The notes beneath the pieces are model-generated. The model was not told the DNA's origin. It did not search any database and was given only the letters and a program-made list of their open reading frames with translations. Both the position numbers and the translations under genes were made by a program. A DNA stretch of 28,960 nt, from positions 1 through 28,960 of the forward strand of contig JBFMGD010000033.1 of NCBI GenBank assembly GCA_040751775.1, written 5' to 3'. Positions 1 through 7,569 of this stretch are shown here, one piece after another (the stretch's first letter is position 1; every line of letters begins with the position of its first letter). Source of the DNA: JBFMGD01 sp040751775 (lineage in GTDB: Bacteria > Bacillota > Dethiobacteria > DTU022).

Positions 1-92
1 AAGATTAACCGCCTGGAACCATGAAGGGTGTGGAGTTCGCCTTTATTAACGTCCATCTTCGCTATTATAAATTGATATTTTAGGGATTGACG

Positions 93-809
93 CTACCTGA
101 CCCTGCGCAAAAACTGCCGGGTGAGCAAAACAATCCACAGCAGCGAGAGCGCGGCGCCGGCCAGGACCGGGAGCAGCAGGCCGCCGCCGGCTTCCCGGCC
201 GAGGATAGCCTCCCCTATCCAGAAGCTGGGCAGGACAGCGAACAGGTAGCGGTACGGAGAGGCGATGAACCAGGCGGCGGGGAGGCCCAGCATCAGGAAA
301 TTGGTCAGCTTGGAGAGGGCTAGCCCCTCCACCTTGTTGCCGGCAAAGACCACCAGCAGCATGGAGCCGATCACGGCCTGCAGGGCGCCGAGGAAAGCCG
401 CAACCAGGAGCATAGCCGGGTCTGTCAAGGCCAGGCCGAGCAGCCGCACCACCACGAGCGTGACCAGGAAAGCCCACAGCATCGGGTAACCGAGCCGGGC
501 CAGCAGGTAGGCGCCGCCCCCGGCCGGGGTGACGAGGTAATAGGTACCGGTGCCTTCATCGCGCTCGTCCAGGATCAAAAAGGCACTCACCATCGCCACC
601 ATCAGGGGCGTCAGGACCATGACCAGGGCGTCACTGAGCGGGTACCAGGGCGCGATCGAAAAATGCAGCTCCCGGGAGAGCAGCCCGTCCGCCAGCGGCA
701 GGATCACGCGCAAGGCCGCCCCCATCAGGAAAGGGGCGGGTATCAGCATCAGCAGCATGCCGTCCCTCAAGATCTGCCGCATCCCGATCCGGAACAACTT
801 CCACGACAT
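93..809 (-). CDS. ABC-2-type exporter permease (second subunit)
   Basis: This is a hydrophobic protein of 238 residues with about six membrane segments separated by short loops. It has no ATPase motifs, which fits an ABC-2-type membrane subunit. The open frame extends upstream, but the ATG at 809 was chosen because it lies 7 bases after the stop of the preceding permease, with a GGGTG-type ribosome site overlapping that stop. The N-terminus (MSWKLFRIGMRQILRDG) is the short cytosolic segment typical of these subunits. It is the last gene of the regulator-ATPase-permease-permease operon and probably pairs with the 817-1515 permease and the 1512-2363 ATPase. The substrate is unknown. The layout resembles fluoroquinolone or small-lipophile exporters, but that is inference. 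Confidence 0.8.
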   Translation of the reverse strand: MSWKLFRIGMRQILRDGMLLMLIPAPFLMGAALRVILPLADGLLSRELHFSIAPWYPLSDALVMVLTPLMVAMVSAFLILDERDEGTGTYYLVTPAGGGAYLLARLGYPMLWAFLVTLVVVRLLGLALTDPAMLLVAAFLGALQAVIGSMLLVVFAGNKVEGLALSKLTNFLMLGLPAAWFIASPYRYLFAVLPSFWIGEAILGREAGGGLLLPVLAGAALSLLWIVLLTRQFLRRVR

Positions 810-816
810 ATTCACC

Positions 817-1515
817 CTAAAGCACCCCCGTTTTGCGCAGGTAGGAAGCAAAACTTTTATTGGCCAACCAGAAGGCCGGCAGAAGCCAGAGAACCAGCCC
901 CGCCGCGGCTGCGGCCGCGCTGCCCGGCATAGCCAGGCCCACGGCGCCGGAGAGGAGCCGCAGCAGAAGCGTGGCGGGAAACGCCGCCAGCAGAGGGTGA
1001 TTCACCCCGAGCAGGTAGGCCACCGAAGAGCCCATCAGGACAATACCGGCCGGGATACCGAGGACCAGGTAATGGTTGACCGACCGGGCCGCCACCCCGA
1101 CGATCAGGCCGAACAGGGTGAAAATAGCGGCCCCGGCCAGCAGCGCCGCCGCCAGGAGCGGGTAGTTTACTCGGCCCCCCAGCCCGAGCGCCGCGACGGC
1201 CACCCCGGCCAGGGTCGCGATGATCGACAGCGACAGGGCCTTGGCCGCGACGTAATCCCGGGTCGTCACCGGCGTTATGGAAAGGTAGCTGTGCAGCCCC
1301 TCCCCCTTTTCCAGGAGCACCATGCCGCCGATGAAGAAAAATCCAAGCGCCGCCGGGTCGCTCCAGATTATTACCGCGGCCGCCTCCCGCCGCACCGCCT
1401 CCGGGATCAACAGGAGGATGGCGGCATAAACCATGGAGACTAGGGCGTAGAGAAAGTAGAACCCGTATTTGAACTGGTAGCGCATGTCGGTGAAGAGAAC
1501 CCGTGCAAACCTCAT
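817..1515 (-). CDS. ABC-2-type exporter permease (first subunit)
   Basis: A membrane protein of 232 residues with about six hydrophobic helices, starting MRFARVLFTDMRYQFKYG. The chosen ATG (1513-1515) overlaps the stop of the ATPase gene in an ATGA arrangement, which indicates translational coupling. The longer open frame upstream lies inside the ATPase gene and is not coding. A charged loop with EKGEGLHSYLSITP after the second helix is the kind of segment that contacts the ATPase in ABC-2 exporters. It probably forms a heterodimeric channel with the next gene. The transported compound cannot be read from the sequence. Confidence 0.82.
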   Translation of the reverse strand: MRFARVLFTDMRYQFKYGFYFLYALVSMVYAAILLLIPEAVRREAAAVIIWSDPAALGFFFIGGMVLLEKGEGLHSYLSITPVTTRDYVAAKALSLSIIATLAGVAVAALGLGGRVNYPLLAAALLAGAAIFTLFGLIVGVAARSVNHYLVLGIPAGIVLMGSSVAYLLGVNHPLLAAFPATLLLRLLSGAVGLAMPGSAAAAAAGLVLWLLPAFWLANKSFASYLRKTGVL

Positions 1516-2363
1516 CGCAGGCACCTGCCTGTCAGCTCGATAAATACGTCTTCCAGCGTCGGCTCCTTGGAATGGATGCCGGTCAGCGCGCCTGCGTGCA
1601 GGCGCTTCATGAAAGCGGGGTCGAGATGCAGTGACGCCAGCGGGGCTGATGCCGCCTGCTCGCGCTCCCCCTCCAGGAAAGTGTAGGCGACCTCCACGCC
1701 GCTTTTCCGGACCCGCAGGGCATGGGGCGTATCGAGGGCCCTGATCCGGCCGTCCACGATAAAAGCCACCCGGTCGCACAGCTCCTCGGCGTCATGCATG
1801 TTGTGCGTGGTCAGGATGATGGTCTTCCCGTCCCGCTTCTGCTCGAGAATCATCTCCTTCAGCGTGCGGGCGTAACCGGGATCCAAGCCGCTGGTGGGCT
1901 CGTCGAGAAACAGGATCGACGGCTGGTGCAGGATCGCCCGCACAAAGGCGAGGCGCATCTTCATGCCCTTGGAATAGCCGGCCACTTTTTTACCGGCGTC
2001 CGCGGCCAATCCTACCCGTTCCAGGTATGCCATCGGGTTGCCCGGCCGGCGCCTGTAGAGCGATGCAAAGTAATTCAGGTTCTCCAGTGCCGTGAACTTG
2101 CCGTAGAGATTGGGGAACTCAAACGCCATCCCGATATCTTCGTAAAAACTGTCGCCGCGGTTTTTCACCTCCGTACCCCGGATCTGCACACTGCCCCGGT
2201 AGTTGCGCAGGATGCCGCTAAATATTTTCTGGACGGTGCTCTTCCCGGCGCCGGAAGGGCCGAGGAACCCGAATATTTCCCCGTCGCGCACTGCAAACGA
2301 CATCTCCCGGATAATATCGTTGTGCCGGTCATAGGCAAAAGATAGGTTTCTTACCGCAATCAT
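1512..2363 (-). CDS. ABC exporter ATP-binding protein
   Basis: A 283-residue ATPase of the ABC-2/CcmA type that powers the two following permeases. Walker A is GPSGAGKST at residues 35-43, the signature is YSKGMKMR near 130-137, and Walker B with the catalytic Glu is ILFLDEP near 150-156. It is followed by a D-loop (SGLD) and a switch His in TTHNMHDAEE. After the roughly 210-residue core there is an extra C-terminal domain ending EPTLEDVFIELTGR, typical of drug- or lipid-exporting ABC ATPases. The ATG overlaps the end of the TetR gene by four bases (ATGA), and its own stop overlaps the next ATG. All four genes are therefore very probably one transcript. Confidence 0.93.
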   Translation of the reverse strand: MIAVRNLSFAYDRHNDIIREMSFAVRDGEIFGFLGPSGAGKSTVQKIFSGILRNYRGSVQIRGTEVKNRGDSFYEDIGMAFEFPNLYGKFTALENLNYFASLYRRRPGNPMAYLERVGLAADAGKKVAGYSKGMKMRLAFVRAILHQPSILFLDEPTSGLDPGYARTLKEMILEQKRDGKTIILTTHNMHDAEELCDRVAFIVDGRIRALDTPHALRVRKSGVEVAYTFLEGEREQAASAPLASLHLDPAFMKRLHAGALTGIHSKEPTLEDVFIELTGRCLR

Positions 2364-2965
2364 GCTTCTTCCCCCTCAAAGATACGTAGTGCCAGCCCTT
2401 CCACCAGTAAATGAAATGCGCTGTCAAGCTGCTCCTCCCCCACTTCCTGCCGGTGCAGCAGCATGAAGAAAATGCCCCGCAGGGCCGCCGAAACCGCCGC
2501 GATGCTGATCCGGCCGGCGAGCCCGAACAGCTGCATGAACTGCGCGGTGTCCTCGTCATCACCCATGATGTGCCGGCTGATCTTTTCCGCCGGGAGCTTC
2601 CGGAGCAGGTAGCGGTACTCGCCGCTGTTGCCCATCAGGCTGACCAGCCAGCCGTTGCCCCGGATCTCTTCATACAGCTTCATCACGGCACTGACAAAGC
2701 GCTCCCGGGGGCTGCCCCGCTCCGCTGTGAGCACTTCCAGCAGCCGCTTCTTGATCCGGTCGTGGCTCCGCTCGAGCACCTCCATGAAAAGCAGCTCCTT
2801 GCTCGCGTAAAAAAGGTAAAACGTGCCCTTGGGAATACCGGCCCGCCTAACCAGTTCGTCAACACTGGTCCGCCGGATGCCGTACCGTTCCCAGCATTCC
2901 CTGGCCGCCTCGACCAGGCTCTCGTTGATCTGTTCGCGCTCGGCATCGCTAAACGGTCTGGGCAT
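2360..2965 (-). CDS. TetR-family regulator of the exporter operon
   Basis: A 201-residue TetR-type repressor. The N-terminal helix-turn-helix (about residues 29-60) reads TSVDELVRRAGIPKGTFYLF, followed by YASKELLF, the usual TetR core. The remainder is an all-helical ligand-binding and dimerisation domain that cannot be assigned to a ligand. It is the first gene of the exporter operon and overlaps the ATPase by four bases. A good AGGAGG-like site precedes the ATG. An inverted repeat between the promoter and the start codon suggests autoregulation, so a transported ligand probably induces the operon. Confidence 0.92.
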   Translation of the reverse strand: MPRPFSDAEREQINESLVEAARECWERYGIRRTSVDELVRRAGIPKGTFYLFYASKELLFMEVLERSHDRIKKRLLEVLTAERGSPRERFVSAVMKLYEEIRGNGWLVSLMGNSGEYRYLLRKLPAEKISRHIMGDDEDTAQFMQLFGLAGRISIAAVSAALRGIFFMLLHRQEVGEEQLDSAFHLLVEGLALRIFEGEEA

Positions 2966-2980
2966 TGGCGCAACCTCCTT

Positions 2981-3006
2981 GTGACTGTTTCAGACTTAAT
3001 AGTCAC
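2981..3006. promoter_or_regulatory. Candidate operator of the exporter TetR
   Basis: The hexamers GTGACT (2981-2986) and AGTCAC (3001-3006) form an inverted repeat with a 14-base centre. A shorter GACT/AGTC pair shares the right half. It lies downstream of the -10 box and just upstream of the TetR ribosome site, a common place for TetR autorepression. No second copy was found elsewhere, so assignment rests on position and symmetry. Confidence 0.5.
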
Positions 3007-3013
3007 TGGGTCA

Positions 3014-3042
3014 GATATATCCCACCCGGAACTGTATGTCAA
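3014..3042 (-). promoter_or_regulatory. Sigma-A-type promoter of the tetR-ABC exporter operon
   Basis: Read on the minus strand, a perfect -35 TTGACA (3037-3042) is followed after 17 bases by TATATC (3014-3019). Transcription would begin around 3005-3008, inside the candidate operator, about 40 bases before the TetR start codon. Confidence 0.7.
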
Positions 3043-3090
3043 GAAAATTTTTCTTTCAAAATCTAGTACTATCCCGAAAATATCTTCTTG

Positions 3091-3135
3091 TCCCCTCTCT
3101 CCCCGTATTGGAGGAAGAGGGTTAGGGTGAGGGGG
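3091..3135. repeat. Dispersed CCCTCACC-type palindromic repeat, copy A
   Basis: An intergenic element with pyrimidine- and purine-rich arms (CCTCTCTCC and GGAGGAAGAGG) that can fold into a hairpin, next to GTTAGGGTGAGGGGG. Its reverse complement matches the element at 14438-14479 with only scattered differences. It lies between the phospholipase-like gene and the TetR promoter. The same general motif is familiar as a small dispersed repeat in many bacterial genomes. The stretch from 3136 to 3232 holds no gene. It contains a partial dyad (GGCA/TGCC near 3201-3213). Confidence 0.6.
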
Positions 3136-3232
3136 ACCGCAGAAAGGCGATAGAACCTTTCCGTGGCCCTGCGCATGCATGGATATAGGGTTGTAGGGAA
3201 CGGCATGACGTGCCCTAAGGGTTAACGGGCGG

Positions 3233-3961
3233 CTACAGCTCCGCCGCGCGGAAGAACCGGTAAAGAAAGCCGGCCGAAAACCTGAGGGCATGGGGAATGA
3301 TCAGCGCGGCCGCCTGTCTGAAGGTGCCTTCATCATAAACGCCGCCGGCAAAAAACGCGTCGAACCAGCCGATGGAGAGGTGACTGCCGTGGTCGATCCA
3401 GTCATAGGGGCGCTCCGCGCGCACACGGTGGTACCTGTTTTGAGAGTCGTGAAAGTAAGTTTCCCACTGATAGTACCCGCCGTCTGCCACCCGGTACGGT
3501 TCCCAGTGGCCGGTGAGCCACTGCTCCAGTTCGCCGTGCCCCCGGGAGGCGGTTACCGCGGCATGATGGGGGATAAAGATATCCTGCACCAAGTGCAGCG
3601 CCCGCCCGAGCTGGTAGAGGGCCTTGCCTCTTTTCCCGTTTTGCCAGAGATTAAGAGCGTGTGTAAAGAGCCAGGCTACCTGGTCGGCCGCGCTGCCGCC
3701 GACCAGGTAGCCCCGGTGGGTCCAGGGGTGATGGAAGTGCCACAGGGTCACGATATAGCCGCCGGAAAGGGGCTTATCCGCGTCCCCGGCCCCCTTAGCC
3801 AGCAGCGCCAGCCCCGTTTTGCCGCTTGCCGCATCCACCCTGCGCAGGAAGTCGTAGATATCTTTATTCCCGTCATTTTTAAGGATCAAGGCGGTTTGGG
3901 GCACAAGCGCCATATGTTTTTCAATTTCGAATAACGGCTGGATCAAAAACCTGAGCTTCAT
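3233..3961 (-). CDS. Zinc-dependent phospholipase C / S1-P1 nuclease-like protein
   Basis: This 242-residue protein carries the zinc-site pattern of bacterial phospholipase C (alpha-toxin type). LGRALHLVQDIFIPHHA gives His123, Asp127 and His132/133, followed by His142 and Glu146 in GHGELEQ. His16 with the following ALVPQTALILKND matches the first conserved helix, and WHFHHPW (74-80) matches the loop with another ligand. The N-terminal Trp that is a zinc ligand in secreted enzymes is absent, and no signal peptide is visible, so this is a cytosolic or divergent member. The ribosome site before the ATG at 3961 is weak, and a start at Met17 (3913) is possible but would lose His16. It stands alone, facing away from the DUF4474 gene. 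The substrate is unknown. Confidence 0.72.
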   Translation of the reverse strand: MKLRFLIQPLFEIEKHMALVPQTALILKNDGNKDIYDFLRRVDAASGKTGLALLAKGAGDADKPLSGGYIVTLWHFHHPWTHRGYLVGGSAADQVAWLFTHALNLWQNGKRGKALYQLGRALHLVQDIFIPHHAAVTASRGHGELEQWLTGHWEPYRVADGGYYQWETYFHDSQNRYHRVRAERPYDWIDHGSHLSIGWFDAFFAGGVYDEGTFRQAAALIIPHALRFSAGFLYRFFRAAEL

Positions 3962-4087
3962 AGTTCAGTGTATTCCGCCCGGCAGCGGCCCGATACCCCT
4001 TTTAACAGAAAAGAAAGCGGCAAATTGATGTAGATTGCCGGTCTATCAAGGCATATATTAATAACTAAATAACGGGGGGATAGCCCC

Positions 4088-4714
4088 ATGTGCAACATGA
4101 CTGCAGGTACGGGAAGCAAGGCGCTGGACGGCATCCTGGCCGGTCTGGGTTATGCCTACGATGCGGACCAGGTCATATTCTATTCCACCCTGGAGGCCTG
4201 GCAGAGGAGCTTCGGCTACTGCCGCCTTTACGACGAGGCCGCGCCGCTTTTGAGCATGATCATCGACTGTGAGCCGGTCCACTTTGAATACCGCGGCCGG
4301 CAATGGCTGATCCAGTTCTGGAAAGGCCAGTATGCCTTGACAACCGGCTGCGAGATCGGCGTCTACCTGTCCGGCGGGCCCGGCATCGCTCTACCCGGTG
4401 TTTGCAACGGCCCGTTTTACAATGCCGCCGGCGAAATTACAATCAACGGCACGCAAGCAAGCCTGCTCTTCGCGGAACCACGCACGCCGCAGCCGGCGAC
4501 AAGAACACCGTCCACCGATTGGCTGATCCAGCGGAAGAACGAAATGCTCTGCAAGCTCTACCGGGATATCACCGGGCAAAGCGGGACCATGCCGGCCAGA
4601 TTCGCGGAGCTGCAGAAACGGGCCCCCGGGCTCTACAACCAGGCAATCAACATCGGCAGGACGGCCCTCTTGCTGGAGAGCCGCGCCGTGCTTCAGAACA
4701 CCGGGCTGCACTAA
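4088..4714 (+). CDS. DUF4474-domain protein of unknown function
   Basis: A 208-residue protein recognised by the DUF4474 core. This runs from YDADQVIFYSTLEAWQRSFG (residues 24-43) through CRLYDEAAPLLSMIIDCEPV to WLIQFWKGQYALTTGCEIGV (73-92). The many aromatics and the Cys-containing motifs are the conserved part of this family, which is common in Clostridia. No function is established. The C-terminal half (from about residue 130) is polar and helical with no recognised domain. The ATG follows a strong GGGGGGA ribosome site 7 bases upstream. No signal peptide or membrane segment is seen. It reads toward the U32 gene but is separated from it by a hairpin and a new promoter. Confidence 0.8.
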   Translation: MCNMTAGTGSKALDGILAGLGYAYDADQVIFYSTLEAWQRSFGYCRLYDEAAPLLSMIIDCEPVHFEYRGRQWLIQFWKGQYALTTGCEIGVYLSGGPGIALPGVCNGPFYNAAGEITINGTQASLLFAEPRTPQPATRTPSTDWLIQRKNEMLCKLYRDITGQSGTMPARFAELQKRAPGLYNQAINIGRTALLLESRAVLQNTGLH

Positions 4715-4723
4715 GCTGCTCTC

Positions 4724-4759
4724 GCGGCGGCCGGCTTAGGTTTTGTCCGCCGGCGCCGC
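4724..4759 (+). terminator. GC-rich hairpin between DUF4474 and U32 genes
   Basis: GCGGC plus GCCGGC (4724-4735, with one bulged base) pairs with GCCGGCGCCGC (4749-4759) to make an 11-base-pair stem. The loop is 13 bases. There is no U-run after it, so it is at best a weak or factor-assisted terminator for the DUF4474 gene. The loop and right arm overlap the -35 region of the next promoter. Confidence 0.45.
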
Positions 4760-4770
4760 TATGCTATAAT
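4743..4770 (+). promoter_or_regulatory. Extended -10 promoter placing the U32 start codon near +1
   Basis: TGCTATAAT (4762-4770) is a perfect extended -10 box. A modest -35 TTGTCC (4743-4748) lies 16 bases upstream. The -10 ends 6 bases before the U32 ATG at 4777, so transcription should start at or next to the A of the start codon. No ribosome site fits between them. Confidence 0.6.
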
Positions 4771-4776
4771 CGGGGC

Positions 4777-6003
4777 ATGGAACTCTTGGCGCCGGCAGGC
4801 AACCTTGAAAAACTGGAAAACACAATCCGCTTTGGGGCGGACGCCGTCTATTGCGCCGCCGGGGCTTATTCCTTGAGGGCGGCGCAAACCTCTTTCTCCC
4901 TGGCCGAACTTAAGCAGGGCCTCCGCTTTGCCCGTGCGCACGGCCGCAAGCTCTACCTGGCCATGAATATCTTCGCCTTTGATCGCGACCTCGACGGGAT
5001 GATCGCTTACCTGGAGCAGGCGGTGCGGCTCGGCATCGATGCCGTGATCATCTCCGATCCGGGGCTCCTCCATCGCATCAACAGGCGCGGCATCAACGTC
5101 AGGATTCACTTGAGCACCCAGGCGAACACGACCAACAGCGACAGCGTCAGGTTCTGGCAGCAGCAGGGAGTGCACAGGGTGATCCTGGCGCGGGAGCTCA
5201 GCCTCGCCCAGATTGGCGCGATCAGGAGCAGCGTCCCCGGCATGGAGTTGGAAGCGTTTGTGCACGGGGCGATGTGCATCGCCTACTCGGGGCGCTGCCT
5301 GCTCTCGCAATTCATGACCGGCCGCTCCGCCAACCGCGGTGACTGCACCCACCCCTGCCGCTGGGAATACCACCTGCGCGAAACGACCCGCCGCGAAGCA
5401 CAAACCATCTCTGAAGACGGCAGGGGCACCTATATCCTCAATTCGAGGGACCTGTGCATGATCGAACACCTGCCGGAGCTGGCGGCAGCGGGGGTTGACA
5501 GCATCAAGGTCGAAGGGCGCATGAAGTCTGCCTACTACGTGGCGGCGGTGACCAGGGTTTACCGCGCGGCGCTGGACAGCCTCGCCGGCGGCCACTATGC
5601 ATACAGGCCAGAGTGGCTGGCGGAGCTAAAAAAAGTATCCCACCGGCCGTATACGACCGGGTTTTACTTCCCGGAAGAAAACGCCGCCACCGAGTACACG
5701 GCCGGCGCCGCCCCGCTCGAGGGCTGCGCCTTTATCGGCACCGTCGAGGAGCACAACCAGGAGACCAATATGCTCAAGGTCCTGGGTCGCAACCATTTCG
5801 CCGTGGGCGACACGGTGGAGATCCTCGACCCGGACCGCCCCGGGATTGTCGAGTTCACCATCGGCCGGATCATCAACGAGACCGGAGAGGAGCTGAAGGC
5901 GGCGCACAACAGCTATGTTGTCCATATCCCCCTCGCCGGAGAACACGCCCCGGCCGTCGGCAGGCACGCCATTCTTAGGAAGAAAAGCGTTCATCCTGAA
6001 TAA
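4777..6003 (+). CDS. U32-family protein (RlhA/TrhP-like RNA hydroxylation protein)
   Basis: A 408-residue U32 'peptidase' family protein. The N-terminal TIM-barrel-like domain begins MELLAPAGNLEKLENTIRFG. The family signature EAFVHGAMCIAYSGRCLLS lies at residues 159-177, and GDCTHPCRW follows. The four cysteines C167, C174, C190 and C194 are the probable iron-sulfur ligands of this family. Well-studied relatives (E. coli RlhA and TrhP/YegQ, and the Bacillus TrhP pair) hydroxylate rRNA or tRNA pyrimidines using prephenate-linked chemistry, so an RNA-modifying role is more likely than protease activity. The C-terminal part, from about residue 310, is a beta-rich domain (GTVEEHNQETNMLKV). The start is the only ATG that fits the family N-terminus, and no alternative start lies just upstream. 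Which RNA is modified cannot be decided here. Confidence 0.88.
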   Translation: MELLAPAGNLEKLENTIRFGADAVYCAAGAYSLRAAQTSFSLAELKQGLRFARAHGRKLYLAMNIFAFDRDLDGMIAYLEQAVRLGIDAVIISDPGLLHRINRRGINVRIHLSTQANTTNSDSVRFWQQQGVHRVILARELSLAQIGAIRSSVPGMELEAFVHGAMCIAYSGRCLLSQFMTGRSANRGDCTHPCRWEYHLRETTRREAQTISEDGRGTYILNSRDLCMIEHLPELAAAGVDSIKVEGRMKSAYYVAAVTRVYRAALDSLAGGHYAYRPEWLAELKKVSHRPYTTGFYFPEENAATEYTAGAAPLEGCAFIGTVEEHNQETNMLKVLGRNHFAVGDTVEILDPDRPGIVEFTIGRIINETGEELKAAHNSYVVHIPLAGEHAPAVGRHAILRKKSVHPE

Positions 6004-6062
6004 CGCCCCGGTGAGCATCGCCTGCGGCCGCCCCCGCGGCGCGTTTCCGGGCCGCTCATCGA

Positions 6063-6206
6063 TCAGAGTTTGCTTAATACCTCATCCAGATTGGTTAAGA
6101 AGTATGCGATCTCTTCTTCTTTTACCGTCAAAGGCGGGTCGATCCGCAGCACATTTAAACCGGACCGGCGCGCAACGATCACCCCTCTTTGGAGCAGCCC
6201 CTCGAA
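6063..6206 (-). pseudogene. C-terminal remnant of a class III aminotransferase
   Basis: Read on the minus strand from about 6206 to the stop at 6063-6065, the frame gives FEGLLQRGVIVARR, then LNVLRIDPPLTVKEEEIAYF and LTNLDEVLSKL. This is the typical last 45-50 residues of a class III (ornithine/putrescine-type) aminotransferase. Everything upstream in that frame loses similarity, and no start codon or active-site Lys region is present, so this is a 3' remnant. It is not the end of the intact aminotransferase at 9545, whose C-terminus differs. The remaining stretch to 6393 has no convincing gene. A short plus-strand frame ending at 6344 is hydrophobic and may be another fragment. Confidence 0.7.
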
Positions 6207-6393
6207 GGTGGCCGCTGCCGGCGCGGCACCGTCCCGGTGGGACCTGCCTTTATGATTCTCGGCCTGGGAGCGCTGTTAGGCCCGCCGGCTGTCCGCCTGG
6301 CGCTAAGATACGGTGCACGTGGCCTTGTGAAGGGAGCTAAATAAGACAACATCACCTAAAGCATACGCCCACTACCTGCAAAACCTTGCCTCT

Positions 6394-7113
6394 CTACCAG
6401 TCAATTTCTTCAGGATACTCTGTATTTACCCTAATATTATCCACTGAACAATTATGATTTCTTGCCGCTGCCATAACGTCTCTTCTCACTTCCTGATACT
6501 CTTGCCCCTGCTCAACCAAACGCTTAGCCATAATCGTGATGTTCTTCTTTCTCTTTTCCCTGTCCATATCTATAAATCGGCAGTTCAAAATATCCAAATA
6601 CTGTGTGGCATAATAGTCTACCCACGGGTAATCCCGGATCATCGAATTAATCATTCGCTTATAGGCAGCTTCTGAGACTGTCTGTTTAAGACAATCGGCA
6701 ACAGCCGCTTGCAGCTTACGGACGGTTGCGATTGTTTTATCCCACAGGGGACGTCTTTTTTTCCTTTGGTTAAGGAGAATGAAATCGTTCAGAACCATCT
6801 GAACAAACAGCATTTCAGGCCAGAGCACTTCAATTGACAGGTAAACGTTTTTTCCAGGCGTGATCATGGAAGTTTTCTTCATCTTATCCTCATCCATGCC
6901 GTTATCAACAAATATAATCTCCCGATCCCCCATTAGCGCATGGCGCAGATCATAACATACCCCCAGCACCCTGATGCGAGAAGAAACATAACTGGGGTAA
7001 TCTTCTTCGTCACTGACAATATCATGCAGCGCATCATACAGCTCTTCTATATCCTGGTGATCACCGCATATCGTAACACCGGCATAATTAGGTGTGTTTT
7101 TTACAAATATCAT
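6394..7113 (-). CDS. DUF6904-family protein of unknown function
   Basis: A 239-residue protein starting MIFVKNTPNYAGVTICGDHQ. Conserved-looking segments are LYDALHDIVSDEE, SRIRVLGVCYDLRHALMGDR and IIFVDNGMDEDKMKK. I recognise this pattern as the uncharacterised DUF6904 family of Firmicutes. The C-terminal half is helical and charged, with DYPWVDYYATQYLDILNCRF near residue 165. No catalytic motif, signal peptide or membrane helix is visible. A GGGGTGAAAGG ribosome site precedes the ATG. The gene is AT-richer than those to its left and is surrounded by broken genes, yet its own frame is intact. That suggests it is functional or recently acquired. Confidence 0.75.
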   Translation of the reverse strand: MIFVKNTPNYAGVTICGDHQDIEELYDALHDIVSDEEDYPSYVSSRIRVLGVCYDLRHALMGDREIIFVDNGMDEDKMKKTSMITPGKNVYLSIEVLWPEMLFVQMVLNDFILLNQRKKRRPLWDKTIATVRKLQAAVADCLKQTVSEAAYKRMINSMIRDYPWVDYYATQYLDILNCRFIDMDREKRKKNITIMAKRLVEQGQEYQEVRRDVMAAARNHNCSVDNIRVNTEYPEEIDW

Positions 7114-7298
7114 TGCCTTTCACCCCTTTTGCTTAAAATCGATATCACTCAAAAATCTTCATAATGGTGCGCGCAGATCAATCCGGTCTCTTCAAGCTTT
7201 TTCAGCAGGTCTTGCCGGAAGAAGCAAGCGTTTCAACTCCCAGCTCTTCCAATCATTCGCGATAAAAAAAGATAATCCCTGCCGTTCCTACAGACAAT
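7114..7298 (-). other. Short degenerate coding-like stretch
   Basis: On the minus strand this stretch contains protein-like pieces in shifting frames: VELSVGTAGIIFFYRE, LEELGVETLASSGK, and LKKLEETGLICAHHYEDF before a stop near 7158. Stops and frame changes separate them. This looks like the decayed remains of one small gene, but no family can be named. Confidence 0.35.
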
Positions 7299-7502
7299 TC
7301 AACTTCCATTGATTAACCTAAGCAGGAATTTCTCAAACCAGGGGACAGAATCCATAGCCACAAGCAATTCATTGCAATCTCCTAAAATAATCTCTACCTG
7401 CTTTTTATAGGATTTGGTGTAAATAGCTGTTGTTAGCTGTTTTATATACTCGGGTTTATTGTCAATAAAGATATATCTGTCAAATGGATAATCAATAGCT
7501 CT
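7299..7502 (-). pseudogene. Internal fragment of a TcmP-like (three-Cys-motif partner) protein
   Basis: The frame reads IDYPFDRYIFIDNKPEYIKQ, then KKQVEIILGDCNELLVAMDS and VPWFEKFLLRLINGS before the stop. This resembles the middle of three-Cys-motif partner proteins (TcmP), which have a methyltransferase-like fold with the FIDxxP and GDxNE elements. The N-terminal third is missing, and the frame is fused upstream to repeat DNA. The C-terminal half, which in intact members follows a FLDPYG-type motif, is also absent. An open frame continues to an ATG at 7661, but the residues between 7503 and 7661 are encoded by the direct repeats and are not family sequence. It is probably non-functional. Confidence 0.5.
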
Positions 7503-7540
7503 CACGTCGTTTCCGTCATTGGCACAAAACCTTAATAGCA
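7501..7540. repeat. 40-base direct repeat, copy 1
   Basis: The segment from CTCACGTCG to TTAATAGCA matches copy 2 at 7570-7609 in 36 of 40 positions. The core CGTTTCCGTCATTGGCAC is identical. The copies are offset by 69 bases, so both keep the same reading frame on the minus strand and give the repeated peptide ANDGNDV. This may be what remains of the multi-repeat end of an insertion sequence. Confidence 0.7.
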
Positions 7541-7569
7541 ACGGCAGACAAGCCGCGCAGTACGAGTAA

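Noticed and set aside
1516..1779. N-terminal extension of the first permease
   Set aside because: It is Arg/Pro/Gly-rich sequence lying inside the ATPase gene. The ATGA overlap at 1512-1515 gives a natural start.
4303..4776. Long upstream extension of the U32 protein
   Set aside because: This part of the frame overlaps the DUF4474 gene and has no family similarity. The U32 family begins at the MELLAPAGN Met at 4777.
6207..6344. Hydrophobic plus-strand frame ending PAVRLALRYGARGLVKGAK
   Set aside because: It might be the end of a membrane protein, but there is no start, no ribosome site and no recognised family. It is too short to call.
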